From assembly GCF_014696105.1 (NCBI RefSeq), contig NZ_JACJPO010000018.1:62001-126000 (forward strand): a stretch of DNA of 64,000 bases, given 5' to 3'. This document shows positions 1 to 8,401 of the stretch, piece after piece (within the stretch, counting starts at the first letter, position 1; every line of letters starts with the position of its first letter). Source of the stretch: Microcoleus sp. FACHB-1515 (GTDB lineage Bacteria; Cyanobacteriota; Cyanobacteriia; Elainellales; Elainellaceae). Position numbers and translations under genes: made by a program. The notes below the pieces were generated by a model, which was given only the letters and a program-made list of their open reading frames with translations, was not told the origin of the DNA and searched no databases.

Positions 1-1
1 T

Positions 2-1324
2 TGCGAATTTTGCGGCAGTCGCATCCGTCTCGAAGCAGCGATCGCCCTCCCTTTCCCAAAGCAACTGCCTGATGCAGACCCATCACTCGCTCCATCGCTG
101 TCAAAAGGGTTTGCCACAATCAAGGAAGCTCAATTTCTCTGCGAATTCATGCCGCATCGCCCCATCTATCTCGACTGCCACGCCACCACCCCGATCGATC
201 CGATTGTCCTAGAAGCCATGCTGCCTTACTTCACCACTCAGTTTGGCAATCCAGCCAGCAATTCACATACTTTTGGTTGGGAAGCCGAAAGTGCCGTGAA
301 GCAGGCGCGATCGGATTTGGCCGAGTCGATCGGCGCAGCGCCCGAAGAAATCGTGTTCACCAGCGGCGCAACCGAGGCAAACAATCTTGCGATCAAGGGC
401 GTAGCCGAGGCGTATTTCGATCGCGGACGACACATCATCACCGTTGCAACCGAACACAACGCCGTTCTTGACCCCTGCCGCTATCTGGAGTCGATCGGCT
501 TTGAGGTGTCGATTCTTCCCGTGCAGCCCGACGGCCTGATCGCGCTTGCTGAGCTTGAGCAGGCGTTTCGCCCCGACACGATTCTTGTCTCGGTGATGAT
601 GGCAAATAACGAAATTGGCGTCTTGCAGCCGATCGCCCAAATTGGCGCACTCTGCCACAGCCGCAACGTGCTGTTTCACACTGATGCAGCGCAGGCGATC
701 GGCAAAATTCCGATCGACGTGAATGCGATGGCGATCGACCTGATGTCTCTGACCGCGCACAAAATCTACGGGCCAAAAGGAATTGGAGCGTTGTATGTGC
801 GGCGTCGCAATCCACGAGTTCAGCTTGCACCGCAGCTTCACGGCGGCGGGCATGAGCGCGGAATGCGCTCGGGCACGCTCTACCCGCCGCAAATTGTTGG
901 CTTTGCGAAAGCGATCGAACTCGGCATCGCCCAGCAGCCCGAAGAATTTCAGCGAATTCGGCAACTGCGCGATCGCCTGTGGACACAGCTCAGCGCGATC
1001 GACGGCATTCTTCTCAATGGACATTCTATCGAACGACTACCGGGAAATCTGAATGTGAGTATTGCAGACGTAGACGGTTCTGCCTTACTGCTCGGTCTTC
1101 AGCCTGTCGTTGCGCTTTCTTCCGGTTCTGCCTGCACTAGCGCGAAAACCGAACCGTCTCATGTGCTGCGAGCGATCGGACGATTGGACGATCTTGCTTA
1201 TGCTTCATTGCGATTTGGCATCGGACGGTTCAACACGGAAGCCGAAATCGATCGCGTGGCGACAGTGGCGATCGAAACAATTACCGCCCTCCGCCACGCT
1301 TCCCAACAAAGCTACAGCAGCTAG
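2..1324 (+). CDS. Cysteine desulfurase (IscS/NifS family), 5' limit uncertain
   Basis: PLP enzyme that takes sulfur from cysteine as a protein persulfide for Fe-S cluster and other sulfur-carrier synthesis in the cytosol. From the ATG at 149 the protein is 391 residues, the usual family length, and begins RPIYLDCHATTP as family members do. Visible motifs are His103 (TEHNAV), Asp179 (HTDAAQ), the PLP lysine K205 (TAHKIYGPKG) and the persulfide cysteine C329 in SSGSACTS. I prefer the ATG at 149. However, there is no Shine-Dalgarno close to it, and the same frame is open back to base 2 with a CEFC pair at its edge, so an N-terminal extension running out of the window cannot be excluded. Its stop codon abuts the stop of the convergent thioredoxin gene. 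Confidence 0.93.
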   Translation, partial: CEFCGSRIRLEAAIALPFPKQLPDADPSLAPSLSKGFATIKEAQFLCEFMPHRPIYLDCHATTPIDPIVLEAMLPYFTTQFGNPASNSHTFGWEAESAVKQARSDLAESIGAAPEEIVFTSGATEANNLAIKGVAEAYFDRGRHIITVATEHNAVLDPCRYLESIGFEVSILPVQPDGLIALAELEQAFRPDTILVSVMMANNEIGVLQPIAQIGALCHSRNVLFHTDAAQAIGKIPIDVNAMAIDLMSLTAHKIYGPKGIGALYVRRRNPRVQLAPQLHGGGHERGMRSGTLYPPQIVGFAKAIELGIAQQPEEFQRIRQLRDRLWTQLSAIDGILLNGHSIERLPGNLNVSIADVDGSALLLGLQPVVALSSGSACTSAKTEPSHVLRAIGRLDDLAYASLRFGIGRFNTEAEIDRVATVAIETITALRHASQQSYSS

Positions 1325-1678
1325 TTATAGCAGCAAATAGCTTTTCTTGAGCTGTTCGAGGGCGACGGCTAGCCCTTGAGCCGCTGTGCGAATCTCGGCG
1401 GGTGTGTGGAACTGATCGAGGCGGTGGAGCAACTGGCCGCGATCGAACAGCAGTACTGTCGGCAAAGTTGAAAGACGATAGGTGCTCGCAAGCTTCAGGT
1501 TGGCGTCGGCATTGATGCTGACGAGCTTAAGCTGACCGTCCCAGTCGCCCTGAAGCTGATTGAGCAGCGGGTACATTAGGCGACAAACGCCACACCAAGG
1601 TGCCCAAAAATTCACCAAAACCGGAGTCGAAGCATTCAAAACTTCTTGCTGAAACGTTTCTTCGCTAACCGCTTCCAC
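1325..1678 (-). CDS. Thioredoxin-like protein with WCGVC active site
   Basis: A 117-residue single-domain thioredoxin fold, soluble and without a signal peptide. The redox motif is W28-C-G-V-C32, a variant of the classical WCGPC; replacing the proline usually shifts redox potential and partner range. The cis-proline loop (STLPT) is present. The start is a GTG at 1678. Variant thioredoxins with a non-proline residue here occur in cyanobacteria; I cannot assign a class safely. It converges on the cysteine desulfurase with no spacer: the TAG at 1322-1324 is directly followed by the reverse-strand TAA at 1325-1327. A link to sulfur transfer is possible but not shown, because the two genes are not co-transcribed. 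Confidence 0.88.
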   Translation of the reverse strand: MEAVSEETFQQEVLNASTPVLVNFWAPWCGVCRLMYPLLNQLQGDWDGQLKLVSINADANLKLASTYRLSTLPTVLLFDRGQLLHRLDQFHTPAEIRTAAQGLAVALEQLKKSYLLL

Positions 1679-1733
1679 GTTGATCCCTCTATGGTTTTCT
1701 TAAATTTTTGCTTTGATCTTGCTTAAAATCATC

Positions 1734-2447
1734 CTACCAGTGGACAAGATTGGCGGCATGAATTAAAGCTGGATGTCCCCACCAAAGTAGGAGGACAAAA
1801 GCGGCTACGCCTAAATAGGCGGGCTTGATGAATTCTTGCCAGACCACTGTTTGTCTTCCCTGCACGATTGCCAAAAACGGCACGATCGAAGTGCGCTCTT
1901 TCACCTTGTCAAACGCTTCGCCATAGCGCCAACTCAGACGGCGATCGCCATGCCAAACGCCAAACAGATGATGCAGCACCAGCCCGATCGAAGTCACCAG
2001 CGTAAACGTTGTCCCCAGCCAAAGCGTGTGGGCAATGCACCAGATGATCTGCCCGACCATCTGTGGATGGCGCGTTATCCGGATAATCCCCGTTTCATAC
2101 AGGTGGACTTGCGGCTTTTCGATCGCCGCAATTTCCAGCAAATTAAACGTGGCGGGGTAGAGAAACAAAAATGAAATGGCCGACAAAATCCAAACGATCG
2201 ACTGCACAGTGGGAACGCCCTGCACGTTCCACAGGCGCAACCCGTCATAGCGGTGGTTGAAAAAGTAAACGATGAGGATGACGGCAAGCGGCAAGCTAAC
2301 CAGCGCGAACAGGACGCGATAGAGTCTTGCGCCAATTCGCTTTTCTGCTTTTGCCCGAAGTGAGGCCAGTCCGCTGTGGGCGACCGCAAACGTAAGCAAC
2401 AAGCCCAGCATCACAAAATGACTGGGCGTCAGCCAGCTAGAAGACAT
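1734..2447 (-). CDS. NnrU / 15-cis-zeta-carotene isomerase (Z-ISO) family membrane protein
   Basis: A 237-residue integral membrane protein with about six hydrophobic segments. The N-terminal AHSGLASLR motif and the RITRHPQMVGQ motif are typical of the NnrU family, which includes plant Z-ISO, a haem-dependent isomerase of 9,15,9'-tri-cis-zeta-carotene in the poly-cis carotenoid pathway. In a cyanobacterium Z-ISO is the more likely role than the denitrification-linked NnrU role. The conserved histidines in AHSGL and RHPQM are candidate haem ligands. It starts at an ATG without a clear ribosome binding site and lies 55 bases upstream of the thioredoxin gene on the same strand, so the two may share a transcript. 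The function is inferred from family membership. Confidence 0.8.
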   Translation of the reverse strand: MSSSWLTPSHFVMLGLLLTFAVAHSGLASLRAKAEKRIGARLYRVLFALVSLPLAVILIVYFFNHRYDGLRLWNVQGVPTVQSIVWILSAISFLFLYPATFNLLEIAAIEKPQVHLYETGIIRITRHPQMVGQIIWCIAHTLWLGTTFTLVTSIGLVLHHLFGVWHGDRRLSWRYGEAFDKVKERTSIVPFLAIVQGRQTVVWQEFIKPAYLGVAAFVLLLWWGHPALIHAANLVHW

Positions 2448-2611
2448 CGCGAATGAAGCGCCGTGTAAAAGAATGCTTAACTAAAGATACAACACTTGTC
2501 GTTCGGGCGATCGCTTTTCTCCTCTAGAAAGAGGCAAGATCCGCCACAGGCAAGCTAGCGATCGACGCTTTACCAGACACCGTTCAGCTCAGCGCCCACC
2601 TCGAAGCTCGA

Positions 2612-3040
2612 CTAATTCCGCTCTTCCTGCGGCAGTGTTGCTTCCAGCATGAGACAGTTGCGCCCGTTCACTTGCAGGCGATATTCCACCCGATCCATGA
2701 GTCGATTGAGAATGAGCCAGCCATATCCACCCTCCTGCTTGTCTTCGGGCGTGGGCGGCAGATAGGTGGAAAGGTCGTAGCCGCGTCCGTGATCCCAAAT
2801 TTCCAGCACAATGTCTCGATTTTTCAGCTCCAGCCGCATCAAGACGGGCAGATTGGGCTGGTCGCGATGGGCATGACGCACCACGTTGGAATAGGCTTCG
2901 ACTAGGACGAGCCGGAGTCGATTTGCCTGGCGCGGCCAATCAACATCATCACCTAGCTCGATTTCTAATGCGCCAAGCAGCCAGCTTTCTACAATGTTGA
3001 GAAATTTTAGGTCACTTGGTACATGCAACTCGGTTCGCAT
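2612..3040 (-). CDS. RsbW-type anti-sigma factor / serine kinase (HATPase_c)
   Basis: A 142-residue GHKL ATPase of the RsbW/SpoIIAB type. The N box is EAYSNVVRHAH, G1 is DHGRGYD and the glycine-rich lid is GGYGW, all of which bind ATP. Such proteins bind a sigma factor or phosphorylate an STAS antagonist. The start codon lies 3 bases after the stop of the upstream RsbU-type phosphatase gene, so the two are translated from one message and probably act in one partner-switching pathway. No STAS (RsbV) or sigma gene is in the window, so the target is unknown. The sequence is short and complete, with no membrane segment. Confidence 0.88.
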   Translation of the reverse strand: MRTELHVPSDLKFLNIVESWLLGALEIELGDDVDWPRQANRLRLVLVEAYSNVVRHAHRDQPNLPVLMRLELKNRDIVLEIWDHGRGYDLSTYLPPTPEDKQEGGYGWLILNRLMDRVEYRLQVNGRNCLMLEATLPQEERN

Positions 3041-3043
3041 GAG

Positions 3044-4744
3044 CTACAAAACCTCCAAAGCAAGTATGGTCTGGTCGTCTTCCTGAATTTCGGTATGTGA
3101 CTGAATGTGCGACAGCAGCTTTGGCAAATCGAGCACTGCCTGCTGCTGAAGCAACCGCCACAAGCCTTCCTGCTGAAGCATGGCGTTTTTGCCGTTGTGA
3201 TTGGCATCGACGACGGTTGCCTCGGTGATGCCGTCGCTTGCCAGCAGCAGAATATCGTTCGATCGCAACGTCACCTCGCCCGCAGGAGCTTTCCAAACGG
3301 GCAAAATTCCCAGCGGCACACCCCGCACCTTCAGGTAGGTGGGAGTCTGCGTTTCGGTGCGCGACCACACTAGGGGATAGATATGTCCAGCATTGGCATA
3401 GCATAGCTGGCCGCTAGTGGGGCGATAGCGAGCCAGCACGATCGTAATGAAGCAGTTGCTGCCAACGAGGTTGTCAGACAAGCTGCTGTTTAGATGCTGC
3501 ATCACGATATCCGGTTCTGGTGAAGTTTCCTGTCCCAGTTCGCGCCGCAAAACCGAGATGGCGCTTGCCATGAACAGCGCAGCCGGAACGCCTTTGCCAG
3601 AAACATCTCCGACTGCCAGCCACAGATCGCCCTGCGGATGCTGATACACCTCAAAGAAATCGCCGCCGACTTCTCTAGCCGGATAGCAGCAGGCTTGCAC
3701 CTTGGCCGCATCCAGTTCGGGCAACTGCTGGCGAAGCAGATTGCTCTGAATTTGATGGGCGACCGCGAGTTCCGATCGCATCTGCTCGGTTTGCTGCTGA
3801 ATGCGCTGGTACAGCTTGGCTTGCGAAATGGCAAGCGCAGCTTGTTCGGCAACGCCGTTGAGCAGTTCGATTTCTTCACTTGTCCAGGGTGGCGCAGGGC
3901 CATTGCGGTAGAGCATGAGAACGGCCAACAGTTCTTGCTGATAGGTGAGCGGAACGAACAACTGAGCGCGGGGCGGATGATCGCCGCTGCACTGACTCAG
4001 TTGAATCTGGCGATGCTGGAAAACCGATCGCAGCGCTTCTGCTTCAGTCAAACAGGGGGCATCGAGCAGTTCGACGGGGGCGTTGGCTGAGAGGGATGCA
4101 ATCGACACCAGTGCTTCGGTCGAAGGCAGCGAGTAGGAAAACGCTTCGGGCAACAGGCGATACTGGGCAGTACCGTTCACGGTTTCGACGGGGCGAAGGA
4201 TACAAGTGTCTGCACCGAAGGTTTGTCCGATCGCGCTGGCGATCGTTTGCAGCATACTGCGATAGTCGAGCGATTCGCGGATCGCAGTGGTGACGGCATT
4301 GAACAAAGATTCACGACGGAGGGCGCGACGCAGTTCGATCGTGCGATGCTTGAGCACCTGATAGGTTTCAGCCGCTTGCTGCACCACCGATCGCAATTCA
4401 TCCGGGTTCCAAGGCTTGGTGATATATTTAAATACCTTGCCCGTGTTGATTGCACTGACTAAATCTTCAACGTCCGTGTAGCCCGTCAGGACGATTCGGA
4501 TCGTGTCGGGAAACGCCTCAACGGTGCGGCTCAGAAACTCGATTCCGCTCATCTTGGGCATTCGCTGATCGGAAATGATGATGCTCATTTCGCCGACGCG
4601 ATCGAGAATTTGCAGCGCTTCGAGGGCGCTTGCGGCTTTGAACACCTCAAAGTCCCGACGAAAGGTGCGGTAGAGCAAATCGAGATTGTCTGATTCGTCA
4701 TCAACAACCATCAATCTCAGCTTACTTTTCTCTGGCAGAGCCAT
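3044..4744 (-). CDS. Response regulator with GAF and PP2C/SpoIIE phosphatase output
   Basis: A 566-residue cytosolic regulator. The receiver domain comes first (MVVDDE acidic pair, phospho-acceptor Asp in IISDQRMP, switch Thr in VLTGYT, Lys in TKPWN). A GAF-like region occupies about residues 160-310, then a coiled coil, then an RsbU/SpoIIE-type PP2C domain from about residue 350 (GGDFFEV, GDVSGKGVPAAL, DGITEA). It should dephosphorylate a serine-phosphorylated STAS protein when its receiver is phosphorylated. The ATG at 4744 is chosen over an upstream TTG because GGAG lies 6 bases before it and the receiver begins directly after. It is followed 3 bases later by the RsbW-type gene. The cognate histidine kinase is not identified. 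Confidence 0.92.
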   Translation of the reverse strand: MALPEKSKLRLMVVDDESDNLDLLYRTFRRDFEVFKAASALEALQILDRVGEMSIIISDQRMPKMSGIEFLSRTVEAFPDTIRIVLTGYTDVEDLVSAINTGKVFKYITKPWNPDELRSVVQQAAETYQVLKHRTIELRRALRRESLFNAVTTAIRESLDYRSMLQTIASAIGQTFGADTCILRPVETVNGTAQYRLLPEAFSYSLPSTEALVSIASLSANAPVELLDAPCLTEAEALRSVFQHRQIQLSQCSGDHPPRAQLFVPLTYQQELLAVLMLYRNGPAPPWTSEEIELLNGVAEQAALAISQAKLYQRIQQQTEQMRSELAVAHQIQSNLLRQQLPELDAAKVQACCYPAREVGGDFFEVYQHPQGDLWLAVGDVSGKGVPAALFMASAISVLRRELGQETSPEPDIVMQHLNSSLSDNLVGSNCFITIVLARYRPTSGQLCYANAGHIYPLVWSRTETQTPTYLKVRGVPLGILPVWKAPAGEVTLRSNDILLLASDGITEATVVDANHNGKNAMLQQEGLWRLLQQQAVLDLPKLLSHIQSHTEIQEDDQTILALEVL

Positions 4745-5117
4745 ACGACACTCCACTGCGAAACCAAAATGCGACTCACGTTCAACGGAAAGCTCGCCAT
4801 CGCGATTGCTGCCAGACAAGCTTGCACAGAGTCAAAAAATCAAATCTTTTGAATGCACGGCTTGGCGTGACGATCGCCCCCAACAGCAAAATACCCCAGA
4901 CTTCACATTCGCTAACTTCCTTGGTGCCACGACTCACTGAACTGAGGTTTGTTTAAAGCACCGCAGTCCAAAGTAGGAGCAGGTGAAAGCAAGTGTTCAA
5001 GTTAGCGACGCGATCGACTGGGGGTAGATGCAGAAAATACCCTCATTCTACTTTGATGAGCATCCGGTGCGGTAGAAGAGGGCATTTCAATTACAGGAAC
5101 TTTATGAAGTTTGGCTG
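4745..5117. other. Intergenic region between the RsbU-type and NarL-type regulator genes
   Basis: This stretch of about 370 bases contains no convincing gene. The left part must hold the promoter and leader of the RsbU-type operon, but I see no clear -10/-35 pair. The right part holds the terminator hairpin of the NarL-type gene, listed separately. Confidence 0.6.
5033..5087 (-). terminator. Intrinsic terminator of the NarL-type regulator gene
   Basis: Inverted repeat with arms at 5035-5051 and 5072-5087: 15 paired bases with one mismatch and one bulge, loop of 20 bases. Read on the minus strand it lies about 30 bases after the stop codon and is followed by ATTTTCT, giving the form of a Rho-independent terminator. 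Confidence 0.55.
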
Positions 5118-5831
5118 CTAGCCAACCAAGCCCGATCGCAACGCTCGGACAGCGGCTTGCGTCCGGTCATCGGCACACAGCTTGTTGAGGATGTTGCGGA
5201 CGTGCGTTTTCACCGTTCCCACCGTGATGTAGAGCTTTTCAGCGATCGCCGCATTGCTGCATCCGGCCACGATCAGCTCTAGCACTTCCAGTTCGCGCTC
5301 AGTCAGCGGATAGGTTTCGAGAATCTGGCTGTATTCTGGAGCGACTGCACCGATCGACACGGTGCTTTTTGGATCGGCAGCTCCTAACTGTGGCTGGCGG
5401 GTTTGCTTGAGGACGATGCGAGCGATCGCCGGATCGATCCAGCTATTGCCGCTGTTGGTGACTCTCAGCGCTTCAACAAGCTGCTCCAAGCTCACATCCT
5501 TCATGCAGTAGGAGTCTGCGCCAGCCGCAAACGCCGCCAAAACCACATCTTCATTATCGTTGAGCGTCAAAATCAGCACTTTGGTGGTGGCGTCTTCCTG
5601 CTCAGCCTGTGCCGATTTGAACTGGCGCGTCAGGTCGATGCCGTCCATGTCGGGCAGGCCGATATCAACGATCGCAATGTCGGGCTGCGTTTGCTGCAAC
5701 AGCTTTAGGCCTTCGGTCGCATTGGCAGCTTCACCAATGACCTTGACGCCCTCTTGCTGCTGAAGGGCGGTACGCATTCCCACGCGAGTCAGGTCATGGT
5801 CTTCAATTAGGGCAACACGAATTTCACTCAT
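5118..5831 (-). CDS. NarL/FixJ-family response regulator
   Basis: A 237-residue two-domain transcription factor. The receiver has the acidic pair in LIEDHD, the phospho-acceptor Asp in IVDIGLPDMDG, a Thr in LILTLND and Lys in YCMKDVS. A linker of about 40 residues leads to a LuxR-type helix-turn-helix (LTERELEVLELIVAG, then the recognition helix in TVGTVKTHVRNIL). It should bind DNA as a dimer after phosphorylation. Cyanobacteria carry several regulators of this type, including Rre1-like proteins, and I cannot choose among them. It stands alone between rsmH (175 bases upstream) and its own terminator, with no kinase beside it. Confidence 0.92.
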   Translation of the reverse strand: MSEIRVALIEDHDLTRVGMRTALQQQEGVKVIGEAANATEGLKLLQQTQPDIAIVDIGLPDMDGIDLTRQFKSAQAEQEDATTKVLILTLNDNEDVVLAAFAAGADSYCMKDVSLEQLVEALRVTNSGNSWIDPAIARIVLKQTRQPQLGAADPKSTVSIGAVAPEYSQILETYPLTERELEVLELIVAGCSNAAIAEKLYITVGTVKTHVRNILNKLCADDRTQAAVRALRSGLVG

Positions 5832-6006
5832 GGTTTTCTAAATGTCAGGCAATGGCAATGCGAAACGGATAGCAAAAGCTGCTTAGGTCAAATATACCGA
5901 TTTGGTTGCGAGTCTAATATACCTATTGGGGTAGAAATTCCCCGATCTTGTCATCTCGTCATCCTATCCTAGCAAGAGACAAGTTGCAGCTTGAAGAGGT
6001 AAATCT

Positions 6007-6891
6007 TTAGCCGCGCTCTGCTTCAACTCGTCGCGCAAATCGCAGCTTAGCCGATCGCGCCCGACTATTCGCTTCCAGTTCAGATTCTTGCGGCACGATC
6101 GGCTTTTTCGTTAGCACTTCCAGCCAAGGTGAATCTTTGAAGGCATGTTTCACCAGGCGATCTTCCAAACTGTGAAAGCTGATAATGCCAATCCGCCCGT
6201 CTGGGTTCAGCCAGGTAGGAGCTTTTTGCAGAAAAGTTTCGAGAACGGCAAGTTCCTGGTTGACGGCAATTCTGAGGGCTTGAAAGACGCGAGTGGCGGG
6301 GTGGATGCGTCCGTAGCGGTAGGAGCGCGGAACGCTGTAGGCGATCGCGTCTGCCAGTTCGATCGTCGTCTGAAACGGTCTGCGCTCCACAATTCGCCGC
6401 GCAATTCGTCGCGACAAGCGTTCTTCGCCATAGTGAAAGAAAATGTCGGCCAGTTTTGCTTCGTCCCAAGTGTTGATGATGTCTGCGGCAGTTAATTCCT
6501 GTCGCTGATCCATTCGCATATCGAGCGGTGCTTCGAGGCGGAAGCTGAAGCCGCGATCGCCCGTGTCAAACTGCGCCGAACTCACACCCAAATCGGCAAT
6601 GATGCCGTCAAATAATTCCACAGGTCGAAATTCAGCAAAGTTGCTCCGGTGGAACTGGACGCGATCGCCAAACTCCTTCAGTTTCGCCTGAGCCGCTTGG
6701 ATGGCTTGTGCGTCTTGGTCGATCGCCGTAATCCGCACGTCCGCCGCCGCTTCAAGAATCATCCGACTGTGGCCGCCGCCGCCGACTGTGGCATCGAGAT
6801 AATGTCCGCCCGGACGCACGGACAGCCCTTCCACGACTTCTGAACCGAGGACGGGAATATGAACAAAGGCAGGCGGAGACGGCTGGATCAT
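6007..6891 (-). CDS. rsmH: 16S rRNA (cytosine-1402 N4)-methyltransferase RsmH (MraW)
   Basis: S-adenosylmethionine-dependent methyltransferase that modifies C1402 in the P site of 16S rRNA. The 294-residue length is normal. Signatures are [13 protein letters not shown] at the N terminus, the SAM loop [47 protein letters not shown] and the C-terminal [13 protein letters not shown] place the start at the ATG at 6891; an upstream TTG at 6903 would add four residues and neither has a strong ribosome binding site. In many bacteria rsmH heads the division/cell-wall cluster, but here it stands alone, divergent from ndhH. Confidence 0.95.
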   Translation of the reverse strand: MIQPSPPAFVHIPVLGSEVVEGLSVRPGGHYLDATVGGGGHSRMILEAAADVRITAIDQDAQAIQAAQAKLKEFGDRVQFHRSNFAEFRPVELFDGIIADLGVSSAQFDTGDRGFSFRLEAPLDMRMDQRQELTAADIINTWDEAKLADIFFHYGEERLSRRIARRIVERRPFQTTIELADAIAYSVPRSYRYGRIHPATRVFQALRIAVNQELAVLETFLQKAPTWLNPDGRIGIISFHSLEDRLVKHAFKDSPWLEVLTKKPIVPQESELEANSRARSAKLRFARRVEAERG

Positions 6892-6990
6892 GCAATCGAA
6901 CAAAAGGAATGCATTTCCAGTATGGCGGCTGGGTGGCGATCGCTTCAGGTTTGGTTATCGTGATCCCTGAAAAAAGCTGATAATTTGCCC

Positions 6991-7019
6991 TAGAAGTTGT
7001 CGATCGATCGACACTTCTA
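6991..7019. repeat. Near-perfect 29-base palindrome in the rsmH-ndhH divergent region
   Basis: Arms 6991-7005 and 7006-7019 are complementary except for one bulged T at 6998. The axis is GATCGATC. It sits between two divergent genes, upstream of a TATAAT box, and so could be an operator or a hairpin. No family of binding protein is recognised. Confidence 0.55.
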
Positions 7020-7034
7020 CGGATGCACAATCCG

Positions 7035-7040
7035 TATAAT
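7035..7040 (+). promoter_or_regulatory. Candidate -10 box of the ndhH promoter
   Basis: A perfect TATAAT lies about 100 bases before the ndhH start. No good -35 hexamer is present at 16-18 bases upstream, so a regulator may assist. Transcription would begin near 7047, leaving a leader of about 95 bases that contains the hairpin at 7089-7128. Confidence 0.4.
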
Positions 7041-7088
7041 TAAGAAAGCGCAACAATTTATCAGAATATGAGTTTTGGCGAGGGATTG

Positions 7089-7128
7089 CCCCTCGCGACC
7101 AAGGCCACCTGACATCGATCGCGAGGGG
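7089..7128 (+). promoter_or_regulatory. Leader hairpin covering the ndhH ribosome binding site
   Basis: A perfect 10-base inverted repeat (CCCCTCGCGA at 7089-7098, its complement at 7119-7128) encloses a 20-base loop. The right arm contains most of the purine-rich AGGGGAG (7124-7130) that serves as Shine-Dalgarno for the ATG at 7142. When folded it would hide the site from the ribosome. Confidence 0.5.
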
Positions 7129-7141
7129 AGACTGTTTAGCT

Positions 7142-8326
7142 ATGGCAATGATCGAAACCAAAACCGAACCGATGGTGATCAACATGGGGCCGCACCATCC
7201 CTCCATGCACGGAGTGATGCGGCTGATTGTCACCTTGGACGGTGAAGACGTGGTGGACTGCGAACCTGTCATCGGCTATTTGCACCGAGGCATGGAAAAA
7301 ATCGCAGAAAACCGCACGAATACGATGTTTGTGCCCTATGTGTCTCGCTGGGACTACGCAGCAGGCATGTTCAACGAAGCCGTGACGGTGAACGCGCCGG
7401 AAATTCTGGCGGGCATCGACGTTCCCAGACGCGCCCGCTACATTCGCGTGATCATGCTGGAACTGAACCGCATTGCCAACCATTTGCTGTGGCTTGGCCC
7501 GTTCATGGCCGACGTGGGCGCTCAGACCCCATTCTTCTACATCTTCCGTGAACGGGAGATGATCTATGACCTGTGGGAAGCCGTGTCGGGCTACCGCTTG
7601 ATCAACAACAACTACTTCCGCATTGGCGGCGTGGCGGCGGACTTGACCTACGGCTGGGTGGACAAGTGCCAAGAGTTCTGCGAGTACTTTTTGCCCAAGG
7701 TCGATGAGTACGAACGCCTGATCACGGACAACCCGATCTTCCGTAGACGGGTCGAGGGCGTGGGCACGATCGGACGTGACGAAGCGATCAACTGGGGCTT
7801 GTCGGGACCGATGCTGCGGGCGTCCGGCGTCAAGTGGGATTTACGAAAAGTCGATCACTACGAAGTCTACGACGAACTTGACTGGGAAGTGCAGTGGGAA
7901 ACGGCGGGCGACTGCTTTGCCCGCTACATCGTCCGCATCCGCGAAATGCGCGAATCCGCCAAGATCATCATGCAGGCGCTCAAAGCCTTGCCGGGTGGCC
8001 CCTACGAAAACTTGGAAGCCAAGCGGATCGCCGCAGGGCCAAAATCTGAATGGAACGGGTTTGATTACCAGTTCATCGGCAAAAAAATCGCGCCGACTTT
8101 CAAGATTCCCAAGGGCGAACACTACTTCCGCATTGAAAGCGGCAAAGGTGAATTGGGCATTTACCTGATTGGCGATGACAACGTGTTTCCTTGGCGGTGG
8201 AAGATTCGGGCGGCAGACTTCAACAATCTGCCAATTTTCCCGAAACTGCTTAAAGGCGTGAAGGTGGCAGACATCATGGCGATTTTGGGCAGCGTCGATA
8301 TCATCATGGGATCGGTCGATCGCTAA
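7142..8326 (+). CDS. ndhH: NAD(P)H-quinone oxidoreductase subunit H (NDH-1, thylakoid)
   Basis: A 394-residue subunit of the peripheral arm of the cyanobacterial NDH-1 complex, homologous to the 49-kDa/NuoD subunit that forms the quinone pocket next to cluster N2. Motifs include [14 protein letters not shown] near the N terminus, [32 protein letters not shown] and [13 protein letters not shown]; the C terminus is the family-typical DIIMGSVDR. The complex works in cyclic electron flow, respiration and CO2 uptake. AGGGGAG lies 11 bases before the ATG. It is monocistronic, with a leader hairpin and its own terminator; other ndh genes are not adjacent, which is normal for ndhH in cyanobacteria. 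Confidence 0.97.
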   Translation: MAMIETKTEPMVINMGPHHPSMHGVMRLIVTLDGEDVVDCEPVIGYLHRGMEKIAENRTNTMFVPYVSRWDYAAGMFNEAVTVNAPEILAGIDVPRRARYIRVIMLELNRIANHLLWLGPFMADVGAQTPFFYIFREREMIYDLWEAVSGYRLINNNYFRIGGVAADLTYGWVDKCQEFCEYFLPKVDEYERLITDNPIFRRRVEGVGTIGRDEAINWGLSGPMLRASGVKWDLRKVDHYEVYDELDWEVQWETAGDCFARYIVRIREMRESAKIIMQALKALPGGPYENLEAKRIAAGPKSEWNGFDYQFIGKKIAPTFKIPKGEHYFRIESGKGELGIYLIGDDNVFPWRWKIRAADFNNLPIFPKLLKGVKVADIMAILGSVDIIMGSVDR

Positions 8327-8348
8327 CCTCATCCAATTTGAACTTCGC

Positions 8349-8376
8349 AAGGCGCGGCATTGGCTGCGCCTTTTTT
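8349..8376 (+). terminator. Intrinsic terminator of ndhH
   Basis: Stem AAGGCGC/GCGCCTT (8349-8355 with 8366-8372), a 10-base loop, and six T residues (8371-8376), placed 22 bases after the ndhH stop. Confidence 0.8.
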
Positions 8377-8401
8377 CTGCTTTGAATTTGAAGCAGCTTC
8401 C

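Noticed and set aside
263-1024. Long open frames opposite the cysteine desulfurase
   Set aside because: Antisense shadows of a clear gene; compositionally arginine-rich and without a family.
3638-4090. Open frames opposite the RsbU-type gene
   Set aside because: Shadow of the phosphatase gene in another frame.
7648-8350. Frames opposite ndhH
   Set aside because: Antisense of a highly conserved gene with strong codon bias.
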